A DNA stretch of 19,350 nucleotides from the NCBI GenBank assembly GCA_043747685.1, contig JAYTOR010000218.1, forward strand, positions 1 to 19,350, written 5' to 3'. The translations under genes and the position numbers were made by a program. Positions 6,548 to 13,775 of the stretch are shown in pieces. Position 1 is the stretch's first letter, and each line of letters opens with the position of its first letter. A model generated the notes under the pieces. It saw nothing but the letters and a program-made list of their open reading frames with translations, did not search any database and was not told the DNA's origin. This stretch comes from JANXUF01 sp043747685 (GTDB taxonomy: Bacteria; Actinomycetota; Acidimicrobiia; Acidimicrobiales; Ilumatobacteraceae).

Positions 6548-7588
6548 GTGTCTTCGACCGCCACGACGCCGGCTGCACCCATCGCCCAGCCACGTTCGGT
6601 TGTCTGGAAGCGGCGGGCGAAGACGATCCCGACGATGCTCGGCGGCACATTCGCGGGCCTGGTGCTGTTGCCGTTCGCGTGTGCCGCAGCATTGATCTAC
6701 GACGTAGCGAGATTGCGGATCCGGCTACCAACGATCCGCGTGTACCTCTTCGTGCTGCAGTATGCGATCAACGACAGTCTCGAGATTCTGCTTGCGCCGG
6801 TGTACTGGCTGCTCGCCGGATTCGGTACGCAGCTGTCGTCGTCGTCGTCGATCCATCGTCACGAGCGCCTGCAGCGCTGGTCGATCGATGTGCTCGCCAG
6901 GCGTGCCGATCGGCTGCTCGGCCTACGCCTCGAACTCGACGAGGCCGGTGCTTCGGCGCTCGGACCTGGCCCCGCCATCGTGCTCTGTCGCCACGTGAAT
7001 GTCGTCGACTCCTCGCTCCCGGCACTGCTGTACCAGTCACGCGGCTTCCACGTCCGTGGCGTGCTGATGGCGGAACTGCTGGCAGACCCCGGATTCGATC
7101 TGCTGTACGGACGACTCGGCTCCGTCTTCATCGTCCGCGACGGAGGCCTCGATGCCCGATCGGCGGTTGCCGAGATGGGACGACACCTCGACGACCGGAC
7201 CGTTGCCGTGATCTTCCCGGAGGGCCGTCTGTTTCGACCTGAACTTCGCGAACGGTTTGTCGGCAGAATGGCGTCCACTGATCCATCGCGATGGGAACGA
7301 TTGTCGACATTGCAACACGTACTGCCTCCTCGCGTCGGTGGCGTGCAGGCGTTGCTGGCGTCGGCACCCCAAGCCGATGTCGTCGTGATCGCCCATGCCG
7401 GGCTCGACGGTTACCCGAGCTTCACCGAACTCGTCCGACGTGTTCCACTCGTCGAGCCGATTCACGTGACTGCCTGGCGTATCCCTCGTTCTGCAGTCCC
7501 GGACGACGCCGCTGCACAGGCGATGTGGCTCGACGAGCAGTGGCTCCGTGTCGACTCCTGGATCGACGACCATCTCACACCGTCGTGA
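6548..7588 (+). CDS. PlsC-like phospholipid/glycerolipid acyltransferase
   Basis: A 346-aa membrane-associated acyltransferase of the PlsC/LPLAT superfamily. The catalytic HX4D motif is His149 to Asp154 (CRHVNVVDSS) and the second motif is FPEGRLF (223-229). Two hydrophobic stretches (about residues 30-51 and 64-92) precede the catalytic domain and probably anchor it in the inner membrane. Such enzymes transfer acyl chains to lysophosphatidate or related lipids; the exact acceptor is not readable here. The length exceeds a minimal PlsC because of the N-terminal membrane region. The start is a GTG at 6548 with only a weak GAAG upstream, so a later start is possible. The stop codon lies inside a 16-bp tandem repeat. 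Confidence 0.85.
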   Translation: MSSTATTPAAPIAQPRSVVWKRRAKTIPTMLGGTFAGLVLLPFACAAALIYDVARLRIRLPTIRVYLFVLQYAINDSLEILLAPVYWLLAGFGTQLSSSSSIHRHERLQRWSIDVLARRADRLLGLRLELDEAGASALGPGPAIVLCRHVNVVDSSLPALLYQSRGFHVRGVLMAELLADPGFDLLYGRLGSVFIVRDGGLDARSAVAEMGRHLDDRTVAVIFPEGRLFRPELRERFVGRMASTDPSRWERLSTLQHVLPPRVGGVQALLASAPQADVVVIAHAGLDGYPSFTELVRRVPLVEPIHVTAWRIPRSAVPDDAAAQAMWLDEQWLRVDSWIDDHLTPS

Positions 7589-7623
7589 CATCACATCGTC
7601 GTGGCATCACGCCGTCGTGGCAT
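7576..7623. repeat. Three 16-bp tandem repeats across the acyltransferase stop
   Basis: Units are CACACCGTCGTGACAT (7576-7591), CACATCGTCGTGGCAT (7592-7607) and CACGCCGTCGTGGCAT (7608-7623). Each pair differs at two positions. The first unit contains the acyltransferase stop TGA (7586-7588). The array fills most of the gap to the convergent DJ-1 gene. The CGTG and CACG elements can pair across unit boundaries, so the array can also form small hairpins. Confidence 0.85.
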
Positions 7624-7653
7624 TACGTCGCATGCGCAGCATGGCAGCAGGAA

Positions 7654-8292
7654 CTAGTTGCGGGCGAGGCTGTATTCCGTAGCCCGGTCGACGACCGCTT
7701 GGGAGGATTTGGCGAGCGAACCACTGTCGAATGGCGGCTGCGGGTCGTACTCGATCATCAGCTGAGCGGCCATCGCCGCGATGTCGTCAGCGAGCAGTGC
7801 AGCGAGGCGCAGCGCCATGTCGATGCCACTGGATACGCCTGCCGCCGTGATGATCCGCTCCGGCAGGTGTTCGACGACTCGTTGCGGTGTCGAAATCGCA
7901 CCGAGAGAATCGAGTACGGACAGTACCGAGTAGTGCGACGTCGCCGTCAGCCCGTCGAGCAGCCCGGCGGCAGCGAGCATCAGTGAACCGGAACAGACGG
8001 ACGTCGTGAATGTTGAGGTCGAATGCGCGGTGCGGAGCCAATCGAGTGCCCGTACGTCCTGCAGCAGCGCTCTTGTGCCGATACCGCCGGGGTAGACGAT
8101 GACGTCGGGATGGGTCACGTCCTCGAAGGTCGCGTCGACCGTCAGGCCGAGCATCGAATTCTCGGTACGGACCTCGCCGAGCGCGTGGCCGATGAAGACG
8201 ACGTCGAAGCTGGGTATGCGGTGCAGTACCTCGTACGGGCCGATGGCGTCGAGTGCCGTGAGGCGGGGAAAGATCGGGATGGCGATCTGCAT
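7654..8292 (-). CDS. DJ-1/PfpI family protein, isonitrile hydratase-like
   Basis: A 212-aa single-domain member of the DJ-1/PfpI superfamily. The nucleophilic cysteine is Cys100 in TTSVCSGSLMLAAAGLLDG, at the nucleophile elbow. Asp15 in TALDAIGP occupies the place of the catalytic Asp of cyclohexyl isocyanide hydratases, which have Asp17 and Cys101. The second half of the fold shows AAGVSSGIDMALRLAALL. It is probably an isonitrile hydratase or an uncharacterised relative. The ATG at 8292 has AAAGG about eight bases upstream. The open frame extends to 8733, but that part is a shadow of the regulator gene. It lies 98 bases downstream of, and on the same strand as, the GlxA-type regulator, suggesting a two-gene unit. 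Confidence 0.87.
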   Translation of the reverse strand: MQIAIPIFPRLTALDAIGPYEVLHRIPSFDVVFIGHALGEVRTENSMLGLTVDATFEDVTHPDVIVYPGGIGTRALLQDVRALDWLRTAHSTSTFTTSVCSGSLMLAAAGLLDGLTATSHYSVLSVLDSLGAISTPQRVVEHLPERIITAAGVSSGIDMALRLAALLADDIAAMAAQLMIEYDPQPPFDSGSLAKSSQAVVDRATEYSLARN

Positions 8293-8390
8293 GTCAGTAC
8301 CTTTCATGTGCTGCGGGACAGGTTCTTCGGCCCGTGTGCCGCCAACCGGGCTCGTTCGCTCTCCGCCGCTCGGCGGGCGGGTGGGTGGAC

Positions 8391-9386
8391 TCAGTTTCTT
8401 CGGAAGCGTTGGCGGTAGTGGTCGGGGGCGACGCCGATACCCCGGTGAAAACTGCGTCTGAGCGTTTCGGCGGTGCCGAATCCGCACCTCTGGGCGACGA
8501 TGTCGAGCGTGTCGTTGCTGGTCTCCAGCAGCCGACGCGCCGCCTCGATGCGGACTCGCTCGACGTAGCGGCCGGGAGACACCCCGACCTCGTCGGTGAA
8601 CACCCTGGTGAAATGGCGCGGGCTCATCGCTGCGACGGCGGCAAGCGCGCTCACCGAGTGATGGGCTCCCGGCTCGTCGTCGATTCGCTGTTGGATCCGG
8701 CGGACGTGACTGCGTTCGGCCCTCGGCGTCCACGTGGCGGTGGCGAACTGCGTCTGGCCGCCGGGGCGATGCATGAACATCACCAGCCAGCGGGCGACGG
8801 TTTGGGAGACCTCTGCGCCGTGGTCGGCGTCGACGAGGGCGAGCGACAAATCGATACCGGCGGTGACGCCTGCGGAGGACCAGATGTTGCCGTCATGACG
8901 GTAGATCGGATCAGGATCGACGGTGATCGCTGGATAGTCGGCGGCAAGTTGCGCCGCCCGTGCCCAGTGCGTCGTCACCGTCCGGCCATCCAGCAGACCC
9001 GCTTGTGCGGCCAGGAACGTGCCGGAACAGACCGTGGCGATCCGTCGGCTCCGCGATGCCGCCTTCTGCACCCACGAAATCAACGGTCCGTCGAAACGCG
9101 CCATCGTCACTCCCGTGCCGCCTGGCAGCAACAACGTGTCGATCGGGTCCTCGTTGACCGGTAGCGGCGATGTGCCGAGTTGCAGTCCGCTCTCGGTGAC
9201 GACGTTGGCGCCATCGGCGGAAACGACCTCGATCCGATACGGGCGGCGGTCAGTCCTGTCGCGGTCGCGGCAGCTGCGACCGCCGTCGAGTGCGGCGTTG
9301 GCACCGGCGAAGACCTCGTGCGGCCCGACGACGTCGAGCGGTTGCACGCCTGGGAAGGCGACGATGACGATCGAGCGGACACTCAT
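8391..9386 (-). CDS. GlxA-type transcription regulator (DJ-1 domain + AraC HTH)
   Basis: A 331-aa regulator. Residues 1-190 form a DJ-1/PfpI domain (FPGVQPLDVVGPHEVF, LLLPGG at 86-90, ATVCSGTFLAAQAGLLDG with Cys120, SAGVTAGIDLSLAL). Residues about 225-331 form an AraC-type double helix-turn-helix, ending with DIVAQRCGFGTAETLRRSFHR and APDHYRQRF. This is the GlxA/FtrA architecture, cytoplasmic and DNA-binding, and it presumably senses a small molecule through the DJ-1 domain. Residues 35-50 are an Arg/Asp-rich insertion of low complexity. The ATG at 9386 lies in the self-complementary ACTCATGAGT (9381-9390). The neighbouring DJ-1 enzyme downstream is the obvious candidate target. Confidence 0.9.
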   Translation of the reverse strand: MSVRSIVIVAFPGVQPLDVVGPHEVFAGANAALDGGRSCRDRDRTDRRPYRIEVVSADGANVVTESGLQLGTSPLPVNEDPIDTLLLPGGTGVTMARFDGPLISWVQKAASRSRRIATVCSGTFLAAQAGLLDGRTVTTHWARAAQLAADYPAITVDPDPIYRHDGNIWSSAGVTAGIDLSLALVDADHGAEVSQTVARWLVMFMHRPGGQTQFATATWTPRAERSHVRRIQQRIDDEPGAHHSVSALAAVAAMSPRHFTRVFTDEVGVSPGRYVERVRIEAARRLLETSNDTLDIVAQRCGFGTAETLRRSFHRGIGVAPDHYRQRFRRN

Positions 9387-9413
9387 GAGTATCAGTATCC
9401 GTCGCCTCGGCGG

Positions 9414-9421
9414 TGACGTCA
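9414..9421. promoter_or_regulatory. TGACGTCA palindrome upstream of the GlxA-type gene
   Basis: An 8-bp perfect palindrome followed closely by a further TGACGT (9423-9428), 28 bases upstream of the regulator start. It might be an autoregulatory site. The 124-base stretch 9387-9510 is the shared region of the divergent regulator and riboswitch-terC units; no confident -10/-35 pair was found, though TGATAT at 9494-9499 is a possible -10 for the terC leader. Confidence 0.2.
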
Positions 9422-9510
9422 ATGACGTGCTTCCCACGATTCAGGACATCCATCGAAAACGAACAGACGACCGTCGTCTTCGCCTCAGCTTGGTGATATC
9501 GTGTGTGGCT

Positions 9511-9630
9511 GGAGGGGAGTACTCCACCAAGTGACACGTCGTCAGCACGTCCAAGCCTTCTTGGTCCGGTGTGTCCACCTCATCAGCAGCTCGGGGAAAC
9601 CTGATCAAAATTGAGGTAGAGAAGACCTCC
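9511..9630 (+). ncRNA. yybP-ykoY (manganese) riboswitch
   Basis: The leader matches the yybP-ykoY aptamer seen in the Lactococcus and E. coli examples. GGGGAGTA (9514-9521) is the conserved 5' element, GTCGTCA (9538-9544) and CCGG (9566-9569) are the conserved elements flanking the third stem, and AAGACC (9622-9627) is the 3' element. The closing stem pairs GGAGG (9511-9515) with CCTCC (9626-9630). An inner hairpin CCAAG/CTTGG (9551-9564) caps one arm. CCTCA and ATCAG (9578-9586) pair with CTGAT and TGAGG (9601-9616) in the next arm. The class senses Mn2+ and typically controls TerC/Alx-type or P-type metal exporters, which fits the gene 33 bases downstream. Confidence 0.88.
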
Positions 9631-9658
9631 TGTACGCGGGTCCGCGCCCCGACAGGAG
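9627..9658 (+). promoter_or_regulatory. SD-sequestering hairpin competing with riboswitch P1
   Basis: CTCCTGT (9627-9633) is complementary to ACAGGAG (9652-9658), which contains the terC ribosome binding site AGGAG. A smaller CGCG stem sits inside. The first four bases of the anti-SD strand are also part of CCTCC, the 3' strand of the aptamer closing stem, so the two pairings exclude each other. Mn2+-stabilised P1 would release the SD and turn translation on. Confidence 0.7.
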
Positions 9659-9662
9659 CATC

Positions 9663-10643
9663 GTGTTGTTCGTTGCCAGTTCCAAGACGTCGAATTTCGT
9701 CGACCTGAACGTCCCGCTCTACGCGTGGCTCGCCCTGGGTGCCGTCATCGTGTTGATGCTTGTCGTCGACCTCGTCCGGCACAAGGACGACCACGAACCA
9801 TCGCCCCGTGAGGCGCTGATGGAATCGTGCATCTGGGTCGCATGCGGCCTGTCGTTCGCGGCGGTGATCGCCTTCGCGTTCGGCGGCGCGGCGTTCGGCG
9901 AGTACATCAGCGGCTACCTGATCGAGAAGTCGTTGAGCGTCGACAACGTCTTCGTGTGGTCGATGCTCTTCACGTCGATGGCCATCCCGCTCAAATTCCA
10001 GCACCGCGTGCTGTTTTGGGGCATCTTCGGCGCACTGACCCTGCGAGCCGTCTTCGTGCTCGCCGGCACGGCACTGATCACCAGCTTCTGGTGGATTCTG
10101 CTGATCTTCGGCACGTTCCTCGTCTATACCGGCGTCAAGATCATCCGTCACCGAGCCGACGAGGGCGAGGAATCCTCGGCGAGGGGTCTCGGACTGCTCA
10201 AGAAGATCCTGCCGGTCTCAGAGGAATTCGACGGCCATAAGTTCATCACCCGGATCAACGGTCGCCGGGCAGCGACGCCATTGCTGGCGGCGCTGGTCGT
10301 CATCGAAGTCACCGACATCATCTTTGCCGTCGACTCGGTGCCGGCGATCCTCGCCGTCTCCCACGAACCGTTCATCGTCCTCTCGTCCAACGCTTTCGCC
10401 ATCCTCGGGCTGCGGGCGATGTACTTCCTGCTGGCAAACGCCAAGGAGAAATTCCACTTCCTCTCGCACGCCCTCGGCGGGATCCTCGTGTTCGTCGGCC
10501 TGAAGATGGCCGTCTCGCACTGGGTGCACATGAACACCTACCTGTCGCTGGCGATCATCATGGCGATGCTCACGACCGCCATCGTGCTTAGCATCCAACG
10601 CAACAAACAGATGTCAACACCGACTGCCAGACAGTCGGTCTGA
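9663..10643 (+). CDS. TerC/Alx family integral membrane protein, probable Mn2+ exporter
   Basis: A 326-aa polytopic membrane protein of the TerC family. Conserved acidic signatures are EKSLSVDNVFV (88-98) and EVTDIIFAVDSVPAI (215-229), which carry the likely metal-binding Asp residues. Hydrophobic segments lie near 19-36, 55-78, 97-110, 116-138, 142-160, 204-230, 240-262, 270-290 and 295-315. Family members (Alx, MeeF/MeeY) export Mn2+, some possibly loading exoenzymes with metal; tellurite resistance is the historic name. The upstream manganese riboswitch strongly supports Mn2+ homeostasis. The start is a GTG at 9663 with AGGAG only four bases away; TTG at 9666 would have better spacing. The C-terminal tail is hydrophilic. 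Confidence 0.93.
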   Translation: MLFVASSKTSNFVDLNVPLYAWLALGAVIVLMLVVDLVRHKDDHEPSPREALMESCIWVACGLSFAAVIAFAFGGAAFGEYISGYLIEKSLSVDNVFVWSMLFTSMAIPLKFQHRVLFWGIFGALTLRAVFVLAGTALITSFWWILLIFGTFLVYTGVKIIRHRADEGEESSARGLGLLKKILPVSEEFDGHKFITRINGRRAATPLLAALVVIEVTDIIFAVDSVPAILAVSHEPFIVLSSNAFAILGLRAMYFLLANAKEKFHFLSHALGGILVFVGLKMAVSHWVHMNTYLSLAIIMAMLTTAIVLSIQRNKQMSTPTARQSV

Positions 10644-10659
10644 TACGGCACCACGCGGC

Positions 10660-10710
10660 GGGCTGTCTGCCACCTCGATACCCACCCGTCGAGGCAAGAG
10701 TGGACAGTCC
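10660..10710 (+). terminator. Nested hairpin downstream of terC
   Basis: GGGCTGTC (10660-10667) pairs with GACAGTCC (10703-10710), with one G-T wobble, enclosing CCTCGA (10673-10678) paired with TCGAGG (10689-10694) around a 10-base loop. It begins 17 bases after the terC stop. No T-run follows. It is the most likely end of the terC transcript. Confidence 0.55.
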
Positions 10711-10722
10711 GTTGCGGCCGGC

Positions 10723-10754
10723 CGAGGTTCGACCGACACGGCTGTCGAACCTCG
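10723..10754 (-). terminator. Strong hairpin just after the ABC1 kinase stop
   Basis: CGAGGTTCGAC (10723-10733) and GTCGAACCTCG (10744-10754) are perfect 11-bp arms with a 10-base loop. On the minus strand it starts two bases after the kinase stop codon, so it almost certainly ends the greA-hydrolase-kinase run. No T-run is present, so it may act by stem stability or protect the 3' end. Confidence 0.65.
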
Positions 10755-10756
10755 TA

Positions 10757-12226
10757 TCAGCTGGTCACCTTGGAAGCAAGCCACGTCGCCTCGGCGACAC
10801 CCATCGGTGTGCTCGGCGGGAACCTCGTCATCGGCCACAGTTCCTCGGAAATGCGGCGATAGTTGCCGGTGGCGTGGAGTTCGCCGAGGATCGCGTACAG
10901 CCCCATGTTGATCCGCTGGATGAGCACGAAGGTGCGGGGAATTGTGGCGTACTGAGAGATGACCGCCTTGCGATCGAAGGCATGTCGCACGACGGACGAG
11001 GCGTACTCCGTCGTCCACGTCAGTTCCTGATCGCTGGCAACCTGCGAGTAGAACACCGAGAAATAGTCGCCGGCCTCGGCCGTGCCGATCGGAGCGTTTT
11101 TCTGCAACAGGCCCGCATCTTCGATCACCCGACGGAACTTGGCGTCGTCCACATGGATGACCGCAGCGTCGATCATCTCTTCGAAGACATGGATCTCCTG
11201 CTGAGAGAAATACTTGACGAGGCCGAAGTCGAGGAACGTCACCCGACCATTGCCGTGGAACAGGTAATTGCCGGGATGCGGGTCGCCGTTGAAGGCACGA
11301 ATGCCATAGAGGCTGCGGAAAACGAATCGGTAGATCGCCTCCGCCGCCATATTTTTCTCATGCTGATCCCACGACTGGATCTCCGACCATCGCGCACCGT
11401 CGACCAACTCGCTCGTGAGCACCGTCCCCGTCGACAGCGCAGGGATCACCGCCGGCACGTTGATGAACGGATGGCCGGCGAAGTAGTCGGCGAACAGCGT
11501 CTGATTCTTGGCCTCCAACCGATAATCCAGCTCCTCGACGAGGCGCTCTTTGAGTTCGGCCATCATCTCGGTCGGATCGAGGCTGCCGAAACCCTGTTTG
11601 AGGATCGCCCCGAACAGATCCGAGTTCGCCAGGTCGGAGGCGATCGCCTGTTGTGCGCCGGGATACTGCACCTTGACGGCGATCGCGCGTACCTCGTTCG
11701 TGCTCGGATCGAGCCATAACGCGCGGTGGACCTGGCCGATCGAGGCAGCTGCAATCGGCGTCGGATCCCATTCGGTGAACAGTGTCGTCGGGTGTGCGCC
11801 GAGCTCTGCGGTGATGATCGTGGCGACGAGATCCGCGCTCATCGGTGGCGCCTCCGCCTGCAACGCCGACAGCGCCTGCCGCATCGGTTCCGGCAGCCCT
11901 TCGTCGAGATAGCTCGCCATCTGGCCGAGCTTCATCAGCACGCCCTTCATCTGTCCGAGGCGCTCGGCGACTGCTTCGGCCGTGTGCAGTTCGTGCTGGC
12001 GATCGAGTTGTTCTCGACGCGCCGCCGAAGCGAAGAGCTTTCTGGCGTTCGTCGAAACGTACGACGAGGCGACCGTCGCTCCGAGGCGGGCCAGCTCGGC
12101 GTTGCGTGCGCGTCGCGAACGTAGGCCGATGCCGTCTCGCCGGCGGTGCCGGCTGAGCCGCAGCGCGGCCAACCCGGTTGCCACAAGACCACCACCGGCG
12201 ACGCCGGCCAACACGGCCTTTTTCAT
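10757..12226 (-). CDS. ABC1/UbiB-family atypical kinase
   Basis: A 489-aa ABC1/ADCK/UbiB protein kinase-like protein. Family hallmarks are the KxGQ motif (Lys99-Gln102, KLGQMASYLDEG), the Ala-rich loop AAASIGQVH (159-167) that replaces the Gly-rich loop, Lys185 in AVKVQYPG, the catalytic NGDPHPGN (313-320) and DFG (333-335). The N-terminus has a short hydrophobic helix (about 4-22) followed by a basic stretch, consistent with a membrane anchor. UbiB-type proteins support isoprenoid quinone metabolism in membranes; in an actinobacterium that would be menaquinone or other lipids, and the actual role is unknown. The ATG at 12226 overlaps the preceding hydrolase stop as TGATG, so the two are probably coupled. 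A GTG at 12256 is an alternative start inside the hydrolase gene. Confidence 0.92.
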   Translation of the reverse strand: MKKAVLAGVAGGGLVATGLAALRLSRHRRRDGIGLRSRRARNAELARLGATVASSYVSTNARKLFASAARREQLDRQHELHTAEAVAERLGQMKGVLMKLGQMASYLDEGLPEPMRQALSALQAEAPPMSADLVATIITAELGAHPTTLFTEWDPTPIAAASIGQVHRALWLDPSTNEVRAIAVKVQYPGAQQAIASDLANSDLFGAILKQGFGSLDPTEMMAELKERLVEELDYRLEAKNQTLFADYFAGHPFINVPAVIPALSTGTVLTSELVDGARWSEIQSWDQHEKNMAAEAIYRFVFRSLYGIRAFNGDPHPGNYLFHGNGRVTFLDFGLVKYFSQQEIHVFEEMIDAAVIHVDDAKFRRVIEDAGLLQKNAPIGTAEAGDYFSVFYSQVASDQELTWTTEYASSVVRHAFDRKAVISQYATIPRTFVLIQRINMGLYAILGELHATGNYRRISEELWPMTRFPPSTPMGVAEATWLASKVTS

Positions 12227-13089
12227 CAGGCGGCCCGCTCGAGTACGGAATTGCACGCCCTGATCAAGGCGGGTGAGAAAAGGTGTGGCTTGGCGACACA
12301 GGCATCGTGACCGCCGTCGACGCGGAATGCCTCGGCATGGCGGATGCCTTCGAACAGGCGGATCTGACGCCGAGTGGCGACGACATCATCGAACATCGTG
12401 ATCACCACCGAAACGGGGACATCGATCTCCGACAGCCATTCGCGGGAGTCGAACTGACCGAGGGCGATACCGGCTTGAAGCACGGTCGTCCAATCGTTCT
12501 GGCTGACCTCGTCGATCATCCACGGGTCCCACGACTCGGTCTTTCGTTGCAGATAGATCTGATCGGTCAGCCATGCCCGTGCCTTCGCCGGTGTCGCTCT
12601 CGCCAGCGCAGCGAGGCCGGTCATCCCGAGAAAGCCGACCTTCTCCTGGCGGCTGCCGGCGAAATACGGTGCGGTCGAGCACAGCACCAAGCCGCTGGCG
12701 AGCTGACGATGCTGCCGCCAGAACAGCTGTGCGACGGCGCCGCCCATCGAATACCCGACGGGCAGTACGCGATCGAGTTTCAGCAGTTCGACGAGTTCGG
12801 CGGCGTCGTCCGCACAATCCTCGAGACGGAACGGCACTTTCGAACGGATGCCGTGGCCGTGGCCACGATGGTCGAGAGCGAGCACGTTGAAGTGCTTCGC
12901 CAGCGCTGCGTACGTCTGGTACCAGTTGAGGTCGGCAGTCGCCGTCCAGCCATGGAGCAGGAGCAACGTCGGAGCATCCACGGTCGGGCCAGGTGCCATG
13001 CGGGCGAATGTCGTTCCACGGCCTGGAAGATCGATGAGTTGACCGGGTGGGAGCCACGGCGTGTGCTCAGGATGCTCCGGTGAAGCCAA
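12226..13089 (-). CDS. Alpha/beta-fold hydrolase
   Basis: A 287-aa alpha/beta hydrolase. HGWTAT (46-51) supplies the oxyanion region, DHRGHG (73-78) is typical of the family, and the nucleophile elbow GYSMGG gives Ser114. Asp234 or Asp235 (TMFDD) and His261 (GGHD) complete the triad. The substrate cannot be read; esterase or lipid-related hydrolysis is possible. The start is uncertain: the only usual start codon is TTG at 13089, with no good ribosome binding site. The same frame stays open upstream, past the greA stop, without any ATG or GTG, and the upstream residues look protein-like. The gene follows greA by 83 bases and is joined to the ABC1 kinase gene by a TGATG overlap. Confidence 0.88.
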   Translation of the reverse strand: MASPEHPEHTPWLPPGQLIDLPGRGTTFARMAPGPTVDAPTLLLLHGWTATADLNWYQTYAALAKHFNVLALDHRGHGHGIRSKVPFRLEDCADDAAELVELLKLDRVLPVGYSMGGAVAQLFWRQHRQLASGLVLCSTAPYFAGSRQEKVGFLGMTGLAALARATPAKARAWLTDQIYLQRKTESWDPWMIDEVSQNDWTTVLQAGIALGQFDSREWLSEIDVPVSVVITMFDDVVATRRQIRLFEGIRHAEAFRVDGGHDACVAKPHLFSPALIRACNSVLERAA

Positions 13090-13172
13090 CTCGTGGCGGA
13101 CCGACGGTTCTGACGGGCCGGGCGCTTCGTCGATCGGCGGGATCTCGGCGTCGAGGTGACCCGGATCGGCGT

Positions 13173-13649
13173 TCAGGCCGGGACGACCTTCTTGACGGTG
13201 ACGCGAAGTTCGCCGTTCGGTGCGGCATACCCGACGGTGTTGCCCTCGTGGACGCCGATGAGCGCAGAGCCGAGCGGTGAGCCAGGGCTGACCACATCGA
13301 TCGAACCACTTTTTTCCTCCATATGGCCGATCAGGTAGGTCTCGGCCATGTCGTCGTCATCGCCCTCGTAGACGATGGTGACGATCGTCCCGACGCCAGC
13401 GACGCCTGCCTCGGTGCCTTCGACAATCTCGGCATTCTCGAGGATCGACTCGAGCTGACGCACCCGCGCCTCCTGCATGCCCTGCTGGTCCTTCGCTGCG
13501 TGGTAGTCGCCGTTCTCCTTGAGATCGCCCATTTCGCGGGCCCGTTCAATCAGATTGGCGATCTCGATCCGGGCGCGCGTCGTGAGGTCTGCATGCTCGG
13601 CGGTGAGACGATCCAAGGCCGACTTGGAGAGCTGGTGGGTCTGAGCCAT
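13173..13649 (-). CDS. greA: Transcription elongation factor GreA
   Basis: A 158-aa GreA/GreB-family factor that rescues backtracked RNA polymerase by stimulating transcript cleavage in the secondary channel. The N-terminal coiled coil (about 8-75) has the acidic tip GDLKENGDYHAAK (41-53), whose Asp/Glu residues coordinate the catalytic Mg2+. The C-terminal FKBP-like domain ends with SPLGSALIGVHEGNTVGYAAPNGE. The length is normal. The ATG at 13649 is chosen; a GTG at 13655 is in frame two codons upstream and sits closer to the AGGA, so either may be used. It lies in a minus-strand run after leuB with a gap of about 97 bases, and upstream of the hydrolase. Confidence 0.96.
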   Translation of the reverse strand: MAQTHQLSKSALDRLTAEHADLTTRARIEIANLIERAREMGDLKENGDYHAAKDQQGMQEARVRQLESILENAEIVEGTEAGVAGVGTIVTIVYEGDDDDMAETYLIGHMEEKSGSIDVVSPGSPLGSALIGVHEGNTVGYAAPNGELRVTVKKVVPA

Positions 13650-13700
13650 AGTCACCAGATCCTACTCGCCAGCACTTCGTACGACCCGCGAGCGGCCGTG

Positions 13701-13775
13701 AGGCGAGCAGAGGTCTGGTCGACGACTCGCCGTCCCGGCGAAGCTTCTACAGGCGAGCAGCGATCTGGTCGGCGA
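13701..13775. repeat. Imperfect direct repeat of the leuB 3' end
   Basis: A 25-base stretch at 13701-13725 matches the last leuB codons at 13751-13775 in 22 of 25 positions, offset exactly 50 bases. The outer copy lies past the leuB stop and would read VDQTSARL in the corresponding phase, against ADQIAARL in LeuB. It looks like a small duplication remnant. Confidence 0.6.
13727..13741 (-). terminator. Hairpin downstream of leuB
   Basis: TCGCCG (13727-13732) and CGGCGA (13736-13741) form a 6-bp GC stem with a TCC loop, five bases after the leuB stop on the minus strand. No T-run follows. It may end the leuB transcript or merely reduce read-through into greA. Confidence 0.4.

Noticed and set aside
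8293..8733. N-terminal extension of the DJ-1 enzyme
   Set aside because: The extra residues are the out-of-frame shadow of the AraC regulator. The ATG at 8292 has a ribosome binding site and begins exactly at the first beta-strand of the fold.
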